Below are positions 46,510 through 59,699 of a DNA stretch of 64,000 nucleotides, in pieces (positions within the stretch are counted from its first letter, which is position 1; every line of letters starts with the position of its first letter). This stretch comes from Morinoia aosen. Taxonomy: Eukaryota > Arthropoda > Malacostraca > Amphipoda > Talitridae. The position numbers and the translations under genes are program-made. The notes beneath the pieces are model-generated. The model saw only the letters and a program-made list of their open reading frames with translations. It did not search any database and had not been told where the DNA came from. The DNA lies in assembly GCA_030386875.1 (NCBI GenBank), contig CM059567.1, positions 87,475,130 through 87,539,129 on the forward strand, read 5' to 3'.

Positions 46510-46800
46510 TACAAGATATGATCATGATAACATCAGGTTTTGGGGTACGTTAAAATTTTTACGCAGCAACTAAAAGAAGACCAACATGGTAACATTTGGT
46601 TTTGACGCGATAATTTCGGAGTACAGTATTTATAAGGGGACCGTAATGATAATATTAAGTTTTGATACGATTATCGGTTTTGCAGTTATGAAAGAGTGGT
46701 AACAATGAGTATTGACGCAATAATTTAGCACTACAGTAATTAAAAACGACCCGCATGAAATCAAGTTTCAACTCCATATTTTGTACTATAGGAATGAATA
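46510..46800 (+). repeat. Diverged ~60-bp minisatellite
   Basis: Four to five degenerate units of about 60 bp share a core like ACATGGTAACATTTGGTTTT plus GACGCGATAATTT and TACAGTA. Unit anchors are near 46,521, 46,581, 46,641, 46,693 and 46,750. Confidence 0.65.
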
Positions 46801-47030
46801 AACTAACAAACACAAAAGACTGACACACTGGTGAAGAGGAAGAAAGTTTGAAAGTAAATGGTGCAAATTGAAAGAGCGAAGGACAAAACCTTCCCGAAGC
46901 TTAAGTTAGTGTACCAAACACACAATATCAGCTTTCTACATTTAATTAAGACTAGATTACAGTGCATGAGTGATCAGTGCTTCTACAATAATAGCGCGGA
47001 GGTGTGTTTTTCACGAAAAGTAATGTATAT

Positions 47031-47060
47031 CGGCTGGAGGTATACCGGCTGGAGGTATAC
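47031..47060 (+). repeat. 15-bp tandem duplication
   Basis: CGGCTGGAGGTATAC occurs twice in tandem. A weak open frame (about 47,115-47,222, ...CESEEFVNNFYDHI...) follows behind a TTCCAG acceptor and ends at TAG. I do not call it. The interval 47,300-48,960 shows nothing recognisable. Confidence 0.6.
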
Positions 47061-48994
47061 ACGAGTAGTATCCCTTGAAGGACATATATACAAGAGAAGT
47101 GATGGTGAAATAAATCCTCGGAAGAAGAAAAGAGAACAGGTTGTTCCAGTGTGAGAGTGAAGAATTCGTGAATAACTTTTACGATCACATCTTGAGAGCT
47201 GTGCTTGAGGACTTCACAATGTGCTAGGTAAAAGTCAAGAAAAATTACTCCGAGCAATGAAAGGTAAGGGAACGATCAACATTTTATTTCCTTTCGAGCT
47301 CTGTTGCCGTCATTGCATAAAAATGTTAAGAGCAGTCTGTATTTTACAAAGCTTCCTCATTTATCTTGTTAAAAACCTCCTTTTATGAGTTTAGATTTTT
47401 ACACCAAAAATTGTCATTTTTTTTCAATTGAAAGAGCCTTTGTCGATTTTCCTATTCTGATTACGAACAGTAATGAACCTTGGGGCATACTATGAGCAAT
47501 AATCTGTTTTTCTGTGCTTGAATGCCGACAATGATTAATGCGGATTAATCTGTGTTCATGGAGAAATTATCAATTTCCTGCCATCGATACACTAACTGAA
47601 ATTGGCATTCTTAATTAGGCATTCAGGTAAATATTTCCGAAGTTAGAGCATAAAATCATTTATTATTTGAAACGATCTAATATTTGGAATGATACTTTCA
47701 CAATGCGGAATCATTTGTGTTTTACAAACGTTTTTGGTACGAAGAAAAATAATGTTGCTCACGCCTTTTGCTTCTCCATTTACAACAAAACCGCTTAAAA
47801 CTATCCAATTTTAAGAAAAAAACACTTATACTTTAATTGATCTTTAGGGACCGCTTCGTGATCTGTAAAACCAAGCATTCAAGTTCAAGTAAATTCGAAT
47901 GTGCATCAATTATTCTCCACAGGCATGACTTGCTCTCGTACGAATAGTTCCTACCTAGTATGCTATGCCATCGTTAATCGCGGGCACAATTATTTTGAAC
48001 AATATTTGTACACTAAACAACTATATATTATTTTCAATATATTGGGACAGCCATGGCAAGGAGACATCCAACTGTAGAAAAAGCCTAAAGCCAGTTGACA
48101 TTTGAAGACAAAATGTTCACTGATACAAATCGCCAAAAGATTGGTCTTTGTAGCACCTACCCACAAATCTCACTGATTCAAAACGAAGTAGACGGAAAAC
48201 ATTCAAATTATAGTCGTGGAAACAATTTCTATGAAAAATTCGAACAAAATTAATTCAACCGTATAAAATTCCGGAGTTATCAATGAAGTGCGGATAATCA
48301 TAGCATTCCTCTTTTTGCTATTGACAATAAATGAAGATAATCTGTTCCATGTACCAGCTTATACCTATCAATATAGTTTGAGCTGTAATTAATACTGCAA
48401 ATCTTTTTCATATCATTTGAAACCAGCCACTGAAGTTTCTTAGGATATAACGCAGGAAAAACTGTAAGTTTACGAGCTGTGATCTCATCTTTCAATACCC
48501 CAATTTTAAAGTTCTAAATAGAGAATGAAGTTCCTTTGGAAGAATGAAGAAGAGAATGCAGTTCCTTTGGTTGTATGCTAATGATCACACGCGTTGACCT
48601 CAAAAACTGGTTCGTGCCAATTACACTACAAACATCATTGGAATTTTAGAAAATTAAATGGAAAAACTAGTTCGACTTATTACAATTATTATTGTCCTGA
48701 GTATTGTCACCCCTACAAAAAGACATCACAAGTTTGTATTGAAATTTACATTGTGGGAGTAGTTACTCCCAAATTTCAAAGTGGGATCATAAAAAATAAC
48801 GACTTAAAAACTTTTCATTTTCCAAGTGTAAACATAAAAAGGGTCCTCTACGTCTACTTTTGGTAATTATATCGTCTACATTCTAGTCCTGATGCCAGAG
48901 ACACATTTGGAACAGTTCTTGGATGTATTACACCACCCACACCAGCATGATGGGTGAAATTCTTTCAATTTCGCCTTCATTAGACGAAATTAAT

Positions 48995-49040
48995 TAACCG
49001 CCGAGCAGTTCGAAATTACTTGTATTATGAACGTACAACT
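48995..49040 (+). repeat. Dispersed repeat, copy 1
   Basis: CCGAGCAGTTCGAAATTACT and TTGTATTATGAACGTACA recur at 52,143-52,192 in the same orientation, 3.15 kb away, flanking orphan copy 2. Confidence 0.6.
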
Positions 49041-49686
49041 TTAGTTGGTCCAAGAACCGATGACGATGTATAATAATTTCAGCCGTAAGATACTCTCACA
49101 GGAGAAAAACACGGGGACTTGAATCAGGTTAGAGCGATGACCACACATTTGCCTCGAGTAAGTTGACCACTCGACCAGGGGAAATCTTCAAAATATAGAG
49201 CGAACGATATGCTGCATGGGCCCCAGTTTCATCCTGTAGAAGTCCTTTAGATTGTGACCTCCTTCACTCATCAACTTTCGAGAGCAAAAAATTATTCTAA
49301 ATATTTCGTTATCAATTTTAATTCACGTCACTGTGACTCCCACAGTTCCAAAAAGTAAGGTGAGCTCTATGTAGACGATACAGTACACCAAAAGATGACT
49401 TTTAGCCTGTGAAAAATCGTACGTAGAGTTTCCGACGGTTTTTTGAATTCAGAAGTTAAAATTTTGTTTTTTCAGTACGCCAAAAGATGAAAATGGGTTT
49501 GGTCGTTACTCAGAATAAGCTGTGCCACAAATTTCAGTTTCAAAAAAGTGCATGACCTGTTTCATAGTAAAGAAAGCTGCAATTCTGAATCTGATCTTTA
49601 ATTTTTCAGATTAGACACTATTTCACTCTATAAAGAACCATATGTTTTCATAATTTATTATGAATGAAAAACACACACCTGTCAGT

Positions 49687-51320
49687 TTAAACAACATTGG
49701 TCTTTCTAAGCCTTCTGTGTGAAGTGGGACCTTCTTTTTTAAAACTCCTGCAGTAGTCTGTCAATATTCCATTTCTTTCAATCGTTGCTCCATCAGAAAA
49801 ATATCCCTGTGCAATTTCTTGCCCCGTTCATCACTCATATCACCTAGAGTGGATCACATGAACTTTTAGAGAAATGTTACATCTCAAATCACTCAGCAGA
49901 TCATTCACAACTTGCGCATGGTCTTCTGAACGATGTTTTCCTAGGAAGTTATCACAAACTTGCTTGAGTGACTAAAAAGCAAGCGTTTCTTTTCTCTTGA
50001 GATTTGAGGTGAAAGTTACATCAAGAACAATTTTTCAAATTTGGGGACCTATAAGGATACCTTCTTTAATTTTAGCTTAACTTAGGGAAGGGAATTTCTC
50101 CTCAAGATCTGCCAATGCAAAGGAATCCTTGTCCATGGCTTTCATGAATTGCTTAAAGCAAACCAAGTTTAATATACAGAGGTTCTAAATGAATTCTATC
50201 ATTTTTTTACAACTGGTTTGTGTATGTTTTTATGATTACCTGGCTCAATTTCACCGCGGATTGCCAAATCTTTGCCTACATAATGTTCAATTCTTTCTCT
50301 GGCGTTCCGTAAGCACAGCTAGGAAGCAGCAAAATTTAGTATAGCCAAGCTGCAGGCCAATAAGCGTGGCCGCAACCTTGGAATCTGCACAAATATACCA
50401 ATTATGGTCATCACACTGTATGCTTGTTAGAATTGCTTTCAGGTTTTCTAGTGATTCTTACATAGTTGCGCTATAAGCTACGGGAACAGATGGCATAGTG
50501 TTACCGTTGTGTAGCAGAACAGCTTTGATGCTGTCTTGGATGCATCTATGAAAACTCGCCAGTTGGTGTTACCATATGGTATTTCCAGTTTCTCAAAAAG
50601 TTCAGTGATGTCGTTAAAAAAGCATAATTCATCCTCCATGGTGAGCAATGCAAGCAGCTTCTCTGTACGTTCTCTGTGCAGTGTTACCTCACGCTTTTCT
50701 CAAGAAAATTGTGTTTTTGAAGCCTTTAACCCCAGAAACTCACTTTGTCGTTAAATAGAGCTCCCTGCACAAGTCATTTAGAGCCTCTTGAAAAAATGTT
50801 ATTGGGGTATTGGTGCACTCTCACTTTCTGGATCATTGGGCTCATCATATTCACCACTGGACTGTTCACCTCCACAGCTGGAACTGCGCATTTCTTGATC
50901 AGGAGGTTTGGGCCCAGATGTGCTCTACTGGGAGCATTGCTGATTTGTAGATTTGGGTTAGGAATGCGTTTCTCTTTCTTTGCTGTAGTACATCATATAG
51001 AGTCTTGCTGACATAAATAACAGTCATTAAAGTAATCTTTCTGCTGCTGCCAAATCATTTGCACATGAAACTTTAGGTGAACATTTATTCCTGCGTACCG
51101 GGCGCTCAATGTCTTCACGCATGTAAGGCAACGCATACGAGAAGCTCATGACTTGTGCTCTTTTAAGTCCCAATCAAAGTACACTTTGTACAATTTCTCT
51201 ATAATTGGCATGTAATGCTGCTGTATTTTTCGCTAATGTTAATCCCCCACGTGTATGGCAGTATCTGTTTGGGTCATTTTTGACACTGTATTGCACACAT
51301 TGTTGAAAACATATTAGATC
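49687..51320 (-). pseudogene. Orphan arthropod family protein, decayed copy 2
   Basis: On the minus strand the same family order as 37,340-39,026 can be followed: KNDPNRYCHTRGGLTLAKN near 51,270, a Cys-rich DCY.CQ region near 51,020, a KEKRIPNPNLQISNAPS proline/asparagine stretch near 50,960, NWRVFIDASK near 50,560, WYICADSKVAATLIGLQLGY near 50,380, PLYIKLGLL near 50,180, DNFLGKHRSEDHAQVVNDLL near 49,930, a NISLKVHVIHS piece near 49,870, and ILTDYCRSFKKE with a basic tail RRLRKTNVV ending at a stop (49,687-49,689). Frameshifts and stops are numerous. It is clearly a different, diverged member, not a recent duplicate of copy 1. Confidence 0.58.
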
Positions 51321-52142
51321 CGTAAGGAAAAAATAATAAACACATGCTTTGAAGTATAAAGATTTAATTATGTGATAAATTCAATAAAATATTTAAAGCA
51401 CACACTAATGCATTTGTGCAACCCTCACAGAATGTCAAGAGATCTGTGCATAGCAAAAGGGAATTCATTTCCGCCTTTTTCTGGCTGAAATTCTCTACAG
51501 TGATAATTCTGCAAAAACTATGATTAATTCAACAAAAAGAATGCCAGATACGAATTTGCATTGCCATTAGGATGCCCCAGTTAGAAAATCCACTGTTTTT
51601 CCAAAGTAAGAATTTTGCTATACATTGGCACGGTTTTTCCAAAGTCGGAATTTTGCTTTGTCATTGTTACAGAAAATCGTTTAAATTGTGTAATATTGAA
51701 TAATTTTGGTAATGAAAAAGAAATTATGGTTTACTTCCAAATAATGCACCTGAAAAAATTATGAAACGATGAATACATTTTTCAGCAGCTCTGCTAATTA
51801 AAGTATCGATTATTTCACAAAATATGTAGGTCGAAACGTTTCTCTTAAAGCCCCTAAGATAAATTCATGAATATATATTTGATGAATGTTACTTCATAAA
51901 TATTTTGATATTCATACAAGTGGTTAAGCCTCTGGTATTGGACGAGTGAAAAATTTGATCTCATAGTAACTTTGACTTAGTTTTGAAATAAATTAAAAAC
52001 ACGCTCGCGACATAAGGATAAGAATGATGATGGGACGTTCCAAAGAACACCTGTTTGGACATGGTCATCGCTATCATTGATATAATAAGCGACAATATTG
52101 ACAGTAACATGAGCGAAAACAGATGTCGTGCTTGTAAACCAA

Positions 52143-52192
52143 AACGTCGACAGCCGAGCAGTTCGAAATAAACTTGTATTATGAACGTACAC
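52143..52192 (+). repeat. Dispersed repeat, copy 2
   Basis: Direct-orientation partner of 48,995-49,040 (GCCGAGCAGTTCGAAATAAA then CTTGTATTATGAACGTACA). The pair brackets 49,041-52,142, which holds orphan copy 2. Confidence 0.6.
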
Positions 52193-52813
52193 GTATGCAA
52201 AAATATAAAAACAATCATGCATTAATCCCAGTGAACATCCTTCTCACAAGACCAATTTAAAAATCTTCTTGCTATCATGATGCCGGCAGGAAGAATTTAG
52301 TTATGGTCTAATGTAACTGACTATATAATTACACTGCTTAGATACCACACCAGACACCCCTGCAACCTGAAAGCAAGTACACAAACATTGGCTTCGAAAC
52401 AAATTTCAAGATTCTGCATGCATCTCGAGAGGAATGGCATTGATAAATCGTGAACCCTAGGATTCGTCATTTTGTTTTGATGGAAGAAGAGTATAGAAAG
52501 TTTAAGTACAGAAGATGTTTCATAGACCTCGCAATAAATCTCTGACTTTATTTTCTGTACATGGGAGATACTGTAGTTATGCTCACTCATTACATAAAGT
52601 CAAGTTTCTGTGATCCAAAACAACTAAAAGTAAATTGAATTTATCCTGCAGAAGCACACTCAATTTCCTTTAAAGTTTGTTGCATTTCTTGGTTATATGT
52701 ACATCATTTCTGTTCCTTGCCGACATTTTATTTTATTAAAAATTCACAGAGATCAACTCACTCCTGTTATTACGTTTTCGTTTCCTTTTTCTCCTTGATT
52801 GTGTTCGTCTTAG

Positions 52814-52838
52814 CAACTACTGCAAGTTGTCAGACTAG
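52814..52838 (+). CDS. Possible 25-nt microexon
   Basis: An excellent polypyrimidine tract and acceptor (TCTCCTTGATTGTGTTCGTCTTAG) is followed 25 nt later by the donor GACTAG/GTAAGG. Entered in phase 0 (the phase left by the exon at 45,864-45,972) it reads QLLQVVRL plus one base. With so few bases the reading frame carries little information, so the call rests on splice signals. Confidence 0.2.
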
Positions 52839-53849
52839 GTAAGGCAAACATGCATCCTTAGCACGTACGTTATCAAGGATTTTGATCTAAATTCTCTATT
52901 TTATTATTATGTTTCTCCATCTAGGCATAGGTTTTGTTACGCCAGTCCAAAAATATTCCGCAGAAGTATGCCACTATAAGGTTTTTGTTGCCACAATGGA
53001 ATATGATTATCCATTCAATTTTTATAAATTTGGACGTTCGTGTTTTGTCACTTCATTGTATTGAATACTTGCACTTCCTGGAGAAACTTATCGTAATACA
53101 ATACATCAAATAAGTGAGCAGACAACGCAACTCATGACTACTGCCTTCTATTTTCAGAAGGCTTGTCAAAATGGAGAAGCATTTTTTCCTCTCAACAGAA
53201 ACACAACCTCTGTATTAAGCCTCGATCCCTGAGATCTGTCCACATAACAAAATTCTCTTTCATACATGGCAGTCAACAGTGCATTGCATGAGCAACTCTA
53301 GAAAAAACACACATAAAACAAGCAGAATAGTTGCTCCATGATGTTGCAGAAAAATTAGTTTTCCTTTACTGACACGAAAGCCAGAAAGTCTATTGTCGAC
53401 TTCCCTTTAGATGTCCAGACTTTATGCGCTTTTGCTTAAATTAATTTTAGCTTATTATTTTGAGCTTCACATTTTTTGTTTACAAATTGTGTATTAAGGT
53501 ATCATATAACTGTTTGTTAAAGTACATATCAGTCTAAGTCTGCGCTGTGCTTTTCATTTGCTCTTGTTAAGCAGTTACAATATGCTGACAGCGAAGTGTT
53601 ATTTGAGTAGGACGTTTCACGAACTTTTTGTGTGGTAAAACATGTCCTCCTGGATAAGTGGAAGCCACTTGTCGAAAAATTTCCGAGCAGTCGTCCATCA
53701 AGACAGTTTTCTGGGCATGTAAAATAAGTTACTTCCTCTCATAATACCTCCTACAAAACAATACCATCAGCGACAGCCGAAGCAGAAGGGGAGCCTGCAT
53801 GTCATCCAAAGCGTCCTTCATCTATGTGTTTCTAGTTTTTCGTTCTCGA

Positions 53850-53965
53850 AACGCTTTCTGCCAGTATTGTTTAGGAAGAAAATTCATTAATATTTTGAGT
53901 GGTAAAGCATGTTTTCCTTGATATAGAGATTCGCTTGTTTCTCAGTGCCTGTTGGTCTGTTAGTA
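53850..53965 (+). repeat. ~1-kb-spaced diverged repeat, copy 1
   Basis: The block TTCTGCCAGTATTGTTTAGG...TTAATATTT...TAGCATGTTNTNC here resembles 54,815-54,895, about 965 bp away, in the same orientation. A third, weaker relative is at 53,600-53,650. No gene is seen in 52,850-55,800. Confidence 0.4.
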
Positions 53966-54814
53966 TAAAAGTTAGCAGGAAATCTCCTCCTGTCAATCCT
54001 CCCTCTTGTCATAATCATTGATCCAACGTCAGTTTGGACGCGTATGTGGTGGCCGAGAGTGTTTCTAGTGTATGTGCATCATGTGAATATGTGCAAAAGT
54101 TAATGGAAAATAGCTAAGCCTGAGACTTTTACTTTTAATTTAACTTTAAACGCAGTCTCTTTCCAACAACGCGCCAGCTGCTGCTTTTGAACATCATTTG
54201 GTGTACCGTTGATGAAAAGCTACCTGAAATCTGAGTGAGAGCAAAAAGTAAGTGTAAAACTTCATACGTAAGACGTAATGCGATTTTTTCTTCCTCCCCT
54301 CACTTTTAAAGTTTTAACATTTTTGACGCTCAATCAACTTTTAATGCTTTGTTCATATTTTTCGTTCCTTAACTATCCGAAAATTCATGCGCAAATAATT
54401 CTCGAAAAGTTTAACGATCATGAATAAATTATTGTATATAATTATTAGACATTCAATTAACAACAAAAATTGTATAAAGTACCCCATATTATTTCCACCA
54501 ACTTTATGCTCAGCAATATAAGTTTTCAACATAGAATCGCACTATATAGCTCATTTGTCAATGTGAATGAACGATATTCCCTGAGGCGTTCCAATTAATG
54601 TTCTTAGTCCTCGTTTTTGAGCAGTTTCTAATCATGAGTAAACTAGCCAAGGGAATACTTCTATGTTTTCGTATAAAGACTTTACTCAACCATTGACATG
54701 GCAATTATGACACCTCCTATGGTTTCAGTATCACTGGAAAACCTCTATGTTAAGAATTATTCAGTAACCAATATAGCGTTAAATTTGTTTTTTCAGTTTT
54801 ATTGCAAATAAACT

Positions 54815-54895
54815 GTATTCTTTCTTCCTGCCAGCATTATTTTATGAAGGAAATTTAATATTTCTGTCTTGATTTATAGCATGTTCTTCGACCTG
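54815..54895 (+). repeat. ~1-kb-spaced diverged repeat, copy 2
   Basis: Partner of 53,850-53,965 (TTCCTGCCAGCATTATTTTA...ATAGCATGTTCTTC). Confidence 0.4.
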
Positions 54896-55928
54896 GTTGC
54901 AATGGACCATTTTGATATACATACATGCACGAAAAGATAGTAGTATATTTCGGCCTCGTCGACCTCTGAACTGTGAAAACAGAATTGTTAGTTTTCCCCC
55001 ATTGTACTTTCATTACTTCCTGATATTGTACAAGCCAAACCTCACATGTCAATGTAAGTGGAGTCTATGAAAAGCTTTTCAGATTTTTAAGAAATTGTGT
55101 CACTCTCTTTATAATTTTTTAGTATTACTAATAATTGTAAGCATGTATGATGAAACGTAGAATATATTGACCACGGGAATACATTTTTACGTTTTCCTTT
55201 CATTCTTTTGTGCAAGCATTTATGTGAGCTGTAATAACACCCATGTACGTTTCCCTACGAAGCATCTTCATGATATGACATTTTAAAATCCAGTGTTGAC
55301 TTTTGTTTCAGCTTTTACGAATAAAATTTGCTTGCCTTTTTTCCATTCATTTCTTTAGCACTTAAAAATGGAGTTACATACTAGTCATTTTTTCACAGCA
55401 TGCGTTAACCACCAAGAAGATAATGTTTATTGTTGAACCCGGAAATAATTCTACTCTGAACGAAGATACAAAAAGATGTTGAATAACCATAAACAGATTT
55501 TTAGTATTTTTGTCATTTCTTACGTCCCAATGAGTGTGAATGTCTGCTGAAAAGATACGAAAGATTTTATGTACAAGAAAATTTAATTGTAAATTTATCG
55601 TCTTTTTAAATTTTTTTTGATCGAAACAATTTATTGAATTTTTTGTCTAATCATATGAGAAGAAGATGTGTTGCCATCTCTACGAATTTCCTAGCCATCC
55701 CCACTACGTCGAAAATTACATCGGATCGTAATCTATTCCATTTCGAATCAATTTTGCGTAAGAATACAAAGCCGTGTGTATTACACGGTTGTCGCTGAGT
55801 ATTCTAGACCAACGTTTATATGAATAAGTTGAGAAAAACTGAAAATACAACATGATACTCAACGTAAAATGTCATGAATGAATCAGAATAAGCTTCGGTT
55901 CCCTTTCCCGCGTCACTACTGTCGGTAG

Positions 55929-55994
55929 AAAAGCAGTCGACTCGTGCACAATCAAGAGACACTATCCTGGAGACAAACACGCTCGCTGCTTCTG
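55929..55994 (+). CDS. Weak candidate exon (66 nt)
   Basis: A pyrimidine-rich acceptor (TTCCCTTTCCCGCGTCACTACTGTCGGTAG) and donor (TTCTG/GTACGT) bound a GC-richer block. All three frames are open, so coding is not shown. In phase 1 it would include SRDTILETNTLAAS and join in frame to the next candidate at 56,555. A minus-strand frame (55,816-56,091) also crosses it. Confidence 0.18.
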
Positions 55995-56554
55995 GTACGT
56001 TGTAATCCGTCTGGTGCTCATGAAAGTGAGGTAGGCGCGGCTTTATTGTTTGTTCAGGCCTACATGAACGCAGTGGATTCCTTCGTCGCACTCGAGTTTA
56101 TTTTGATGAAAGTCTAAGACTGCGATATGACTAACCACAGCAGATCATTGAAATATTGTGCTAACAAAGCAATTTTAAATAATCCGATTGTGATCCTAGT
56201 TCACAAAAATTCAGAATTCTATTTCAGAAACAAAGCGATTCTGGTATCGTCCCATTGTTATAATGATGTAATCATCCAGGTTCCCATTAATTCACATCTC
56301 TACAACCTCTGTAGGACTTACGTAACACCTTCACAATTACATTTTCGTTCTCATTCCCCTCCTCGTAATATTTAAAGGACGAACTCATTTTCTCTCTGAA
56401 TCCAATCCACATAAGAGAGCTCCAGCTCACTCCGAGTTCTCACATCAACTTTCTCACGATAAATTATCGCCCTTAATAACTTTTCATTCCTGGTTCTTCC
56501 GAACTGAGAAACTCTGACCACCCATATTTTTCGAAGGCTTCATTTTGATTCCAG

Positions 56555-56717
56555 TTATTATGACGGTGCGTGCTAGGCTCCTGTGCCTGGACAAATGCGA
56601 TGTGCGTGCAGGATGGAATCCGAGCATTCTCATGAAAACTCGTTGGCGCCCGCAGTCGTCGCTCATCACGCTACGCACCTCGTTCCCAATGCCGGGCATT
56701 CTTCGGCGTCCGCTTAG
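56555..56717 (+). CDS. Candidate exon (163 nt), unidentified
   Basis: Acceptor CATTTTGATTCCAG and donor CCGCTTAG/GTAATT enclose 163 nt with only one open frame (phase 1 entry, 53 codons, phase 2 exit), including LLCLDKCDVRAGWNPSILMK. It is GC-rich and arginine-rich. The opposite strand is also open for 71 codons, which weakens the case. The upstream T-rich tract favours the plus strand. Protein unknown. Confidence 0.28.
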
Positions 56718-59668
56718 GTAATTTCACTTATGCGCCTAAACTTTTTTTTTAAATAATTTTGGAGGATAGAGTGAACCAAATAGACATTGGAGCATCGCTT
56801 TTGAAACACTGATTTTAGTAGCTAAGGAGTTAATGAGACTAATCGAAAATTAAGAGAATTTAAGACGTTTCCCAATCTGAGAATCAAAGTCATTCCACCT
56901 AAAATGCAACCAAGGTTTGAAAACTTTTTTCATTTATTGCATCATTAGACTAAGATTGAGAACAACTGGAATACATTTACTCATTATAAACAAATTAGAA
57001 GGCAGTACGGGGCGAGTACTTTCTCTTTCTCTGACAAAATAGCCCGCTTGATCAAGAAACCCGAATATGATATTTTGGCAATGATAAAATATCGATGAGA
57101 GCTGAACAGGAACCTATAACCGCACTAACAACAACTGTACCAAACTGCTAACTAAACAAAGTGACGAAGGTTACATATTGTTTCATGGAGATTTTTTTAG
57201 TGTACTTTCTCACCCGAAAGTATTCAAATCTGAGTTTTGTATTCAAAGTTCACAGCCAGATTATCAACCGCAATTCTTGTTCTTCGGTCTTAAAAGTCTA
57301 ATGAGCATATATAACTATGCCAAGCATGGAAGCCAACTTCTAATTGTGCGATTTGATTCAATTCCATGAACATTTTGGGGACCTTCATTTGTGTTCATTA
57401 TGGGAACCTTCAATTTCCTACATTGGTTATAATTTTAAATCATTGAACAGATTTTGATAAATTTAAAAGTTCACATAAAGATATTGATGTTGATAAAACA
57501 TTTAAATTGACTAATTATCAAGCCTACAAGAAATGCTTGCCTTAAATATTTATAGATTATTTAATCGTTTTATTTAACACAATCCAACAACGTTGTTTCG
57601 TGCAGTATCCTTGAAATCTTCGCAACTGAGGTTAATCGTAGAGCCTCATCTGTCCAATGTTTCAAATTAAAATATAAAATTGTTGTCTAACTACTAGGTA
57701 TCAGCTTTCTTGAGAAATTCAAATTAAAGTATCGATAAGTAGTCAGTTCTCCCTCTGTGTTTCATGTACGATATATTGTTCGTCTAATGCAACAGAAATA
57801 GGAATACGTAGCTGCAGGTACAATAAACTTCACATTTGAACTTGCTAAATCTTCCTCCCAACCTGTCTTTTGAGGCGCAGTTGTGAAACAACAACGCTGA
57901 GCTCTTCTACTGGATCCTAACTTCCAACTTTGCTTCATTATTATCAAATTTCTATTCCCATTTTTACCCCTTCCTCCCCTTGTGAGCTTGAGCTTTTCTG
58001 TAGAAAATTTAGAGAATGTAACATTTTTCATTAGATAAGTGAAACAATCAATCCCTAATTCAACATTTCCTCCGGATCATCTTCGAAATAGGCTTCTGCA
58101 TTAGCAAGCTAAAATTTTAGCTGCTCCGTCGAAAAAGTGGGACTGGATCTGAATGGGGAATTATCTATTTGAAACGAAAATAATTGAAAACCTTTTGATA
58201 TAGGACACGGTGTTTCACGAGGTAAATTTTGAGACCTCTTCTATTTTGGACATTCATCAATGACACGGTTAAATGTTATTTATTTTTAAAATTCAACATT
58301 TTTGTTGATGATTATTCTCTTTCTTCAACAATTCGTACATTTAACTATGCAAAGGCAAACAGAATAAATAGCGAGCTATAGAAAGTGTAGATGCTGCTCA
58401 CAGCTAGTAAAATATGTATGAATGTTTAATAGAGCAAAATATACTGCATTTTTGTGCAAGCGAAATCCATCTTTTTCATTCATCAAAATCGGACATGTTT
58501 GATTGAGGAACTTAATTTACCTAAATTCTTAATTGTCATTAGCAAATATCTAATTTTCAAATACCAAATCTCGCACTAGAGTACTAAAGCAATCATATTG
58601 ATTAGAATTCTTAGCAATGTAACGAATGTTATATCTCAGGAACCTCTAAAAATTTTACGTATGACATTAGACCAGTTATTTTTCCAACATGAAAAATGAG
58701 CATGGCACTGGACTAACGAAAATAATAGTAAGGCACTTTTTCACCAAAGAAGTTAGTCATGAAAGCAATAAGTAACTTGGAAAACACTGATCACCCAAAT
58801 GATTCAAACAAATACCAATGAATGCTTAAGCTCTCAGATCTCCATTAGTTTTCCCATAATATTTATGGGAAGTAATTTCATACATAAAACTTTAAAATCA
58901 CATGAAAGATAAAGATCTTAAGCAATCAGTATCTTCTAAAACTATCATGATCATTCAACGAGAAAAAGAAGTATATTTATGCTGACATACTATAACAAAA
59001 CACGCCTGAATGCAGTTTCCACATCATTGGAATTAAGACTTGGATATCAATGCCTTAAAACGTCCGGTTGAAAAAGTATTAGAGTCGTTGTAAAGAGTTT
59101 TGAGTGTTATTCCTTATCTACAAATATCAATTAATCAACCTGTGAAAATATAGCTCTCTCTCCTCTCCTCCATTAGATGGTTCAATATGACAGGCATATT
59201 GTTCTGAGAAGAAACTAATTATAAACTTGCTCTTGATTATACAGTTCGAACTTGGAACATTATATAATGTGGTCAGTTAAATTAATATCATTTTTCATGC
59301 TCTCATGTCAAACAATCATTCGATTAGTCTAAGGCTTGCTCAAATTCAGTGTTCCAGATTAAACGAAGTTGTGTTTTCAATTGGTTAATTCTTGGAGAAT
59401 ATCATCAGCAAAATAAAAGAAGAGTCAAAGTAAAAATGTGCATTATTTATTGCAGACATTTCAGAATTCAAAGTTCCATCTTCAAAGCTAGATTAAGAAA
59501 TCAGTCCAGCTTAAAACACGGGGAACGTAAAAGCGAATTAAACACACGTGTTTATGAATGTCTAAAAATTTCATTTTATTGATTTCTTAAACTAATTATA
59601 CGTATACTCCTGATCTCACTGACACACATTCATAATATTATCCTGATGCGATGGCAGTTCTCCAACGC

Positions 59669-59699
59669 AAGCACAGGCACACACACACACACGCACGCA
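59669..59699 (+). repeat. CA microsatellite
   Basis: (CA)n with a few CG interruptions. The surrounding 56,750-60,590 is AT-rich with no gene I can identify. Confidence 0.85.

Noticed and set aside
47115-47222. Short frame with CESEEFVNNFYDHI after a TTCCAG acceptor
   Set aside because: Only 38 codons, ending at a stop. A competing minus-strand frame covers it and no donor is usable before the stop.
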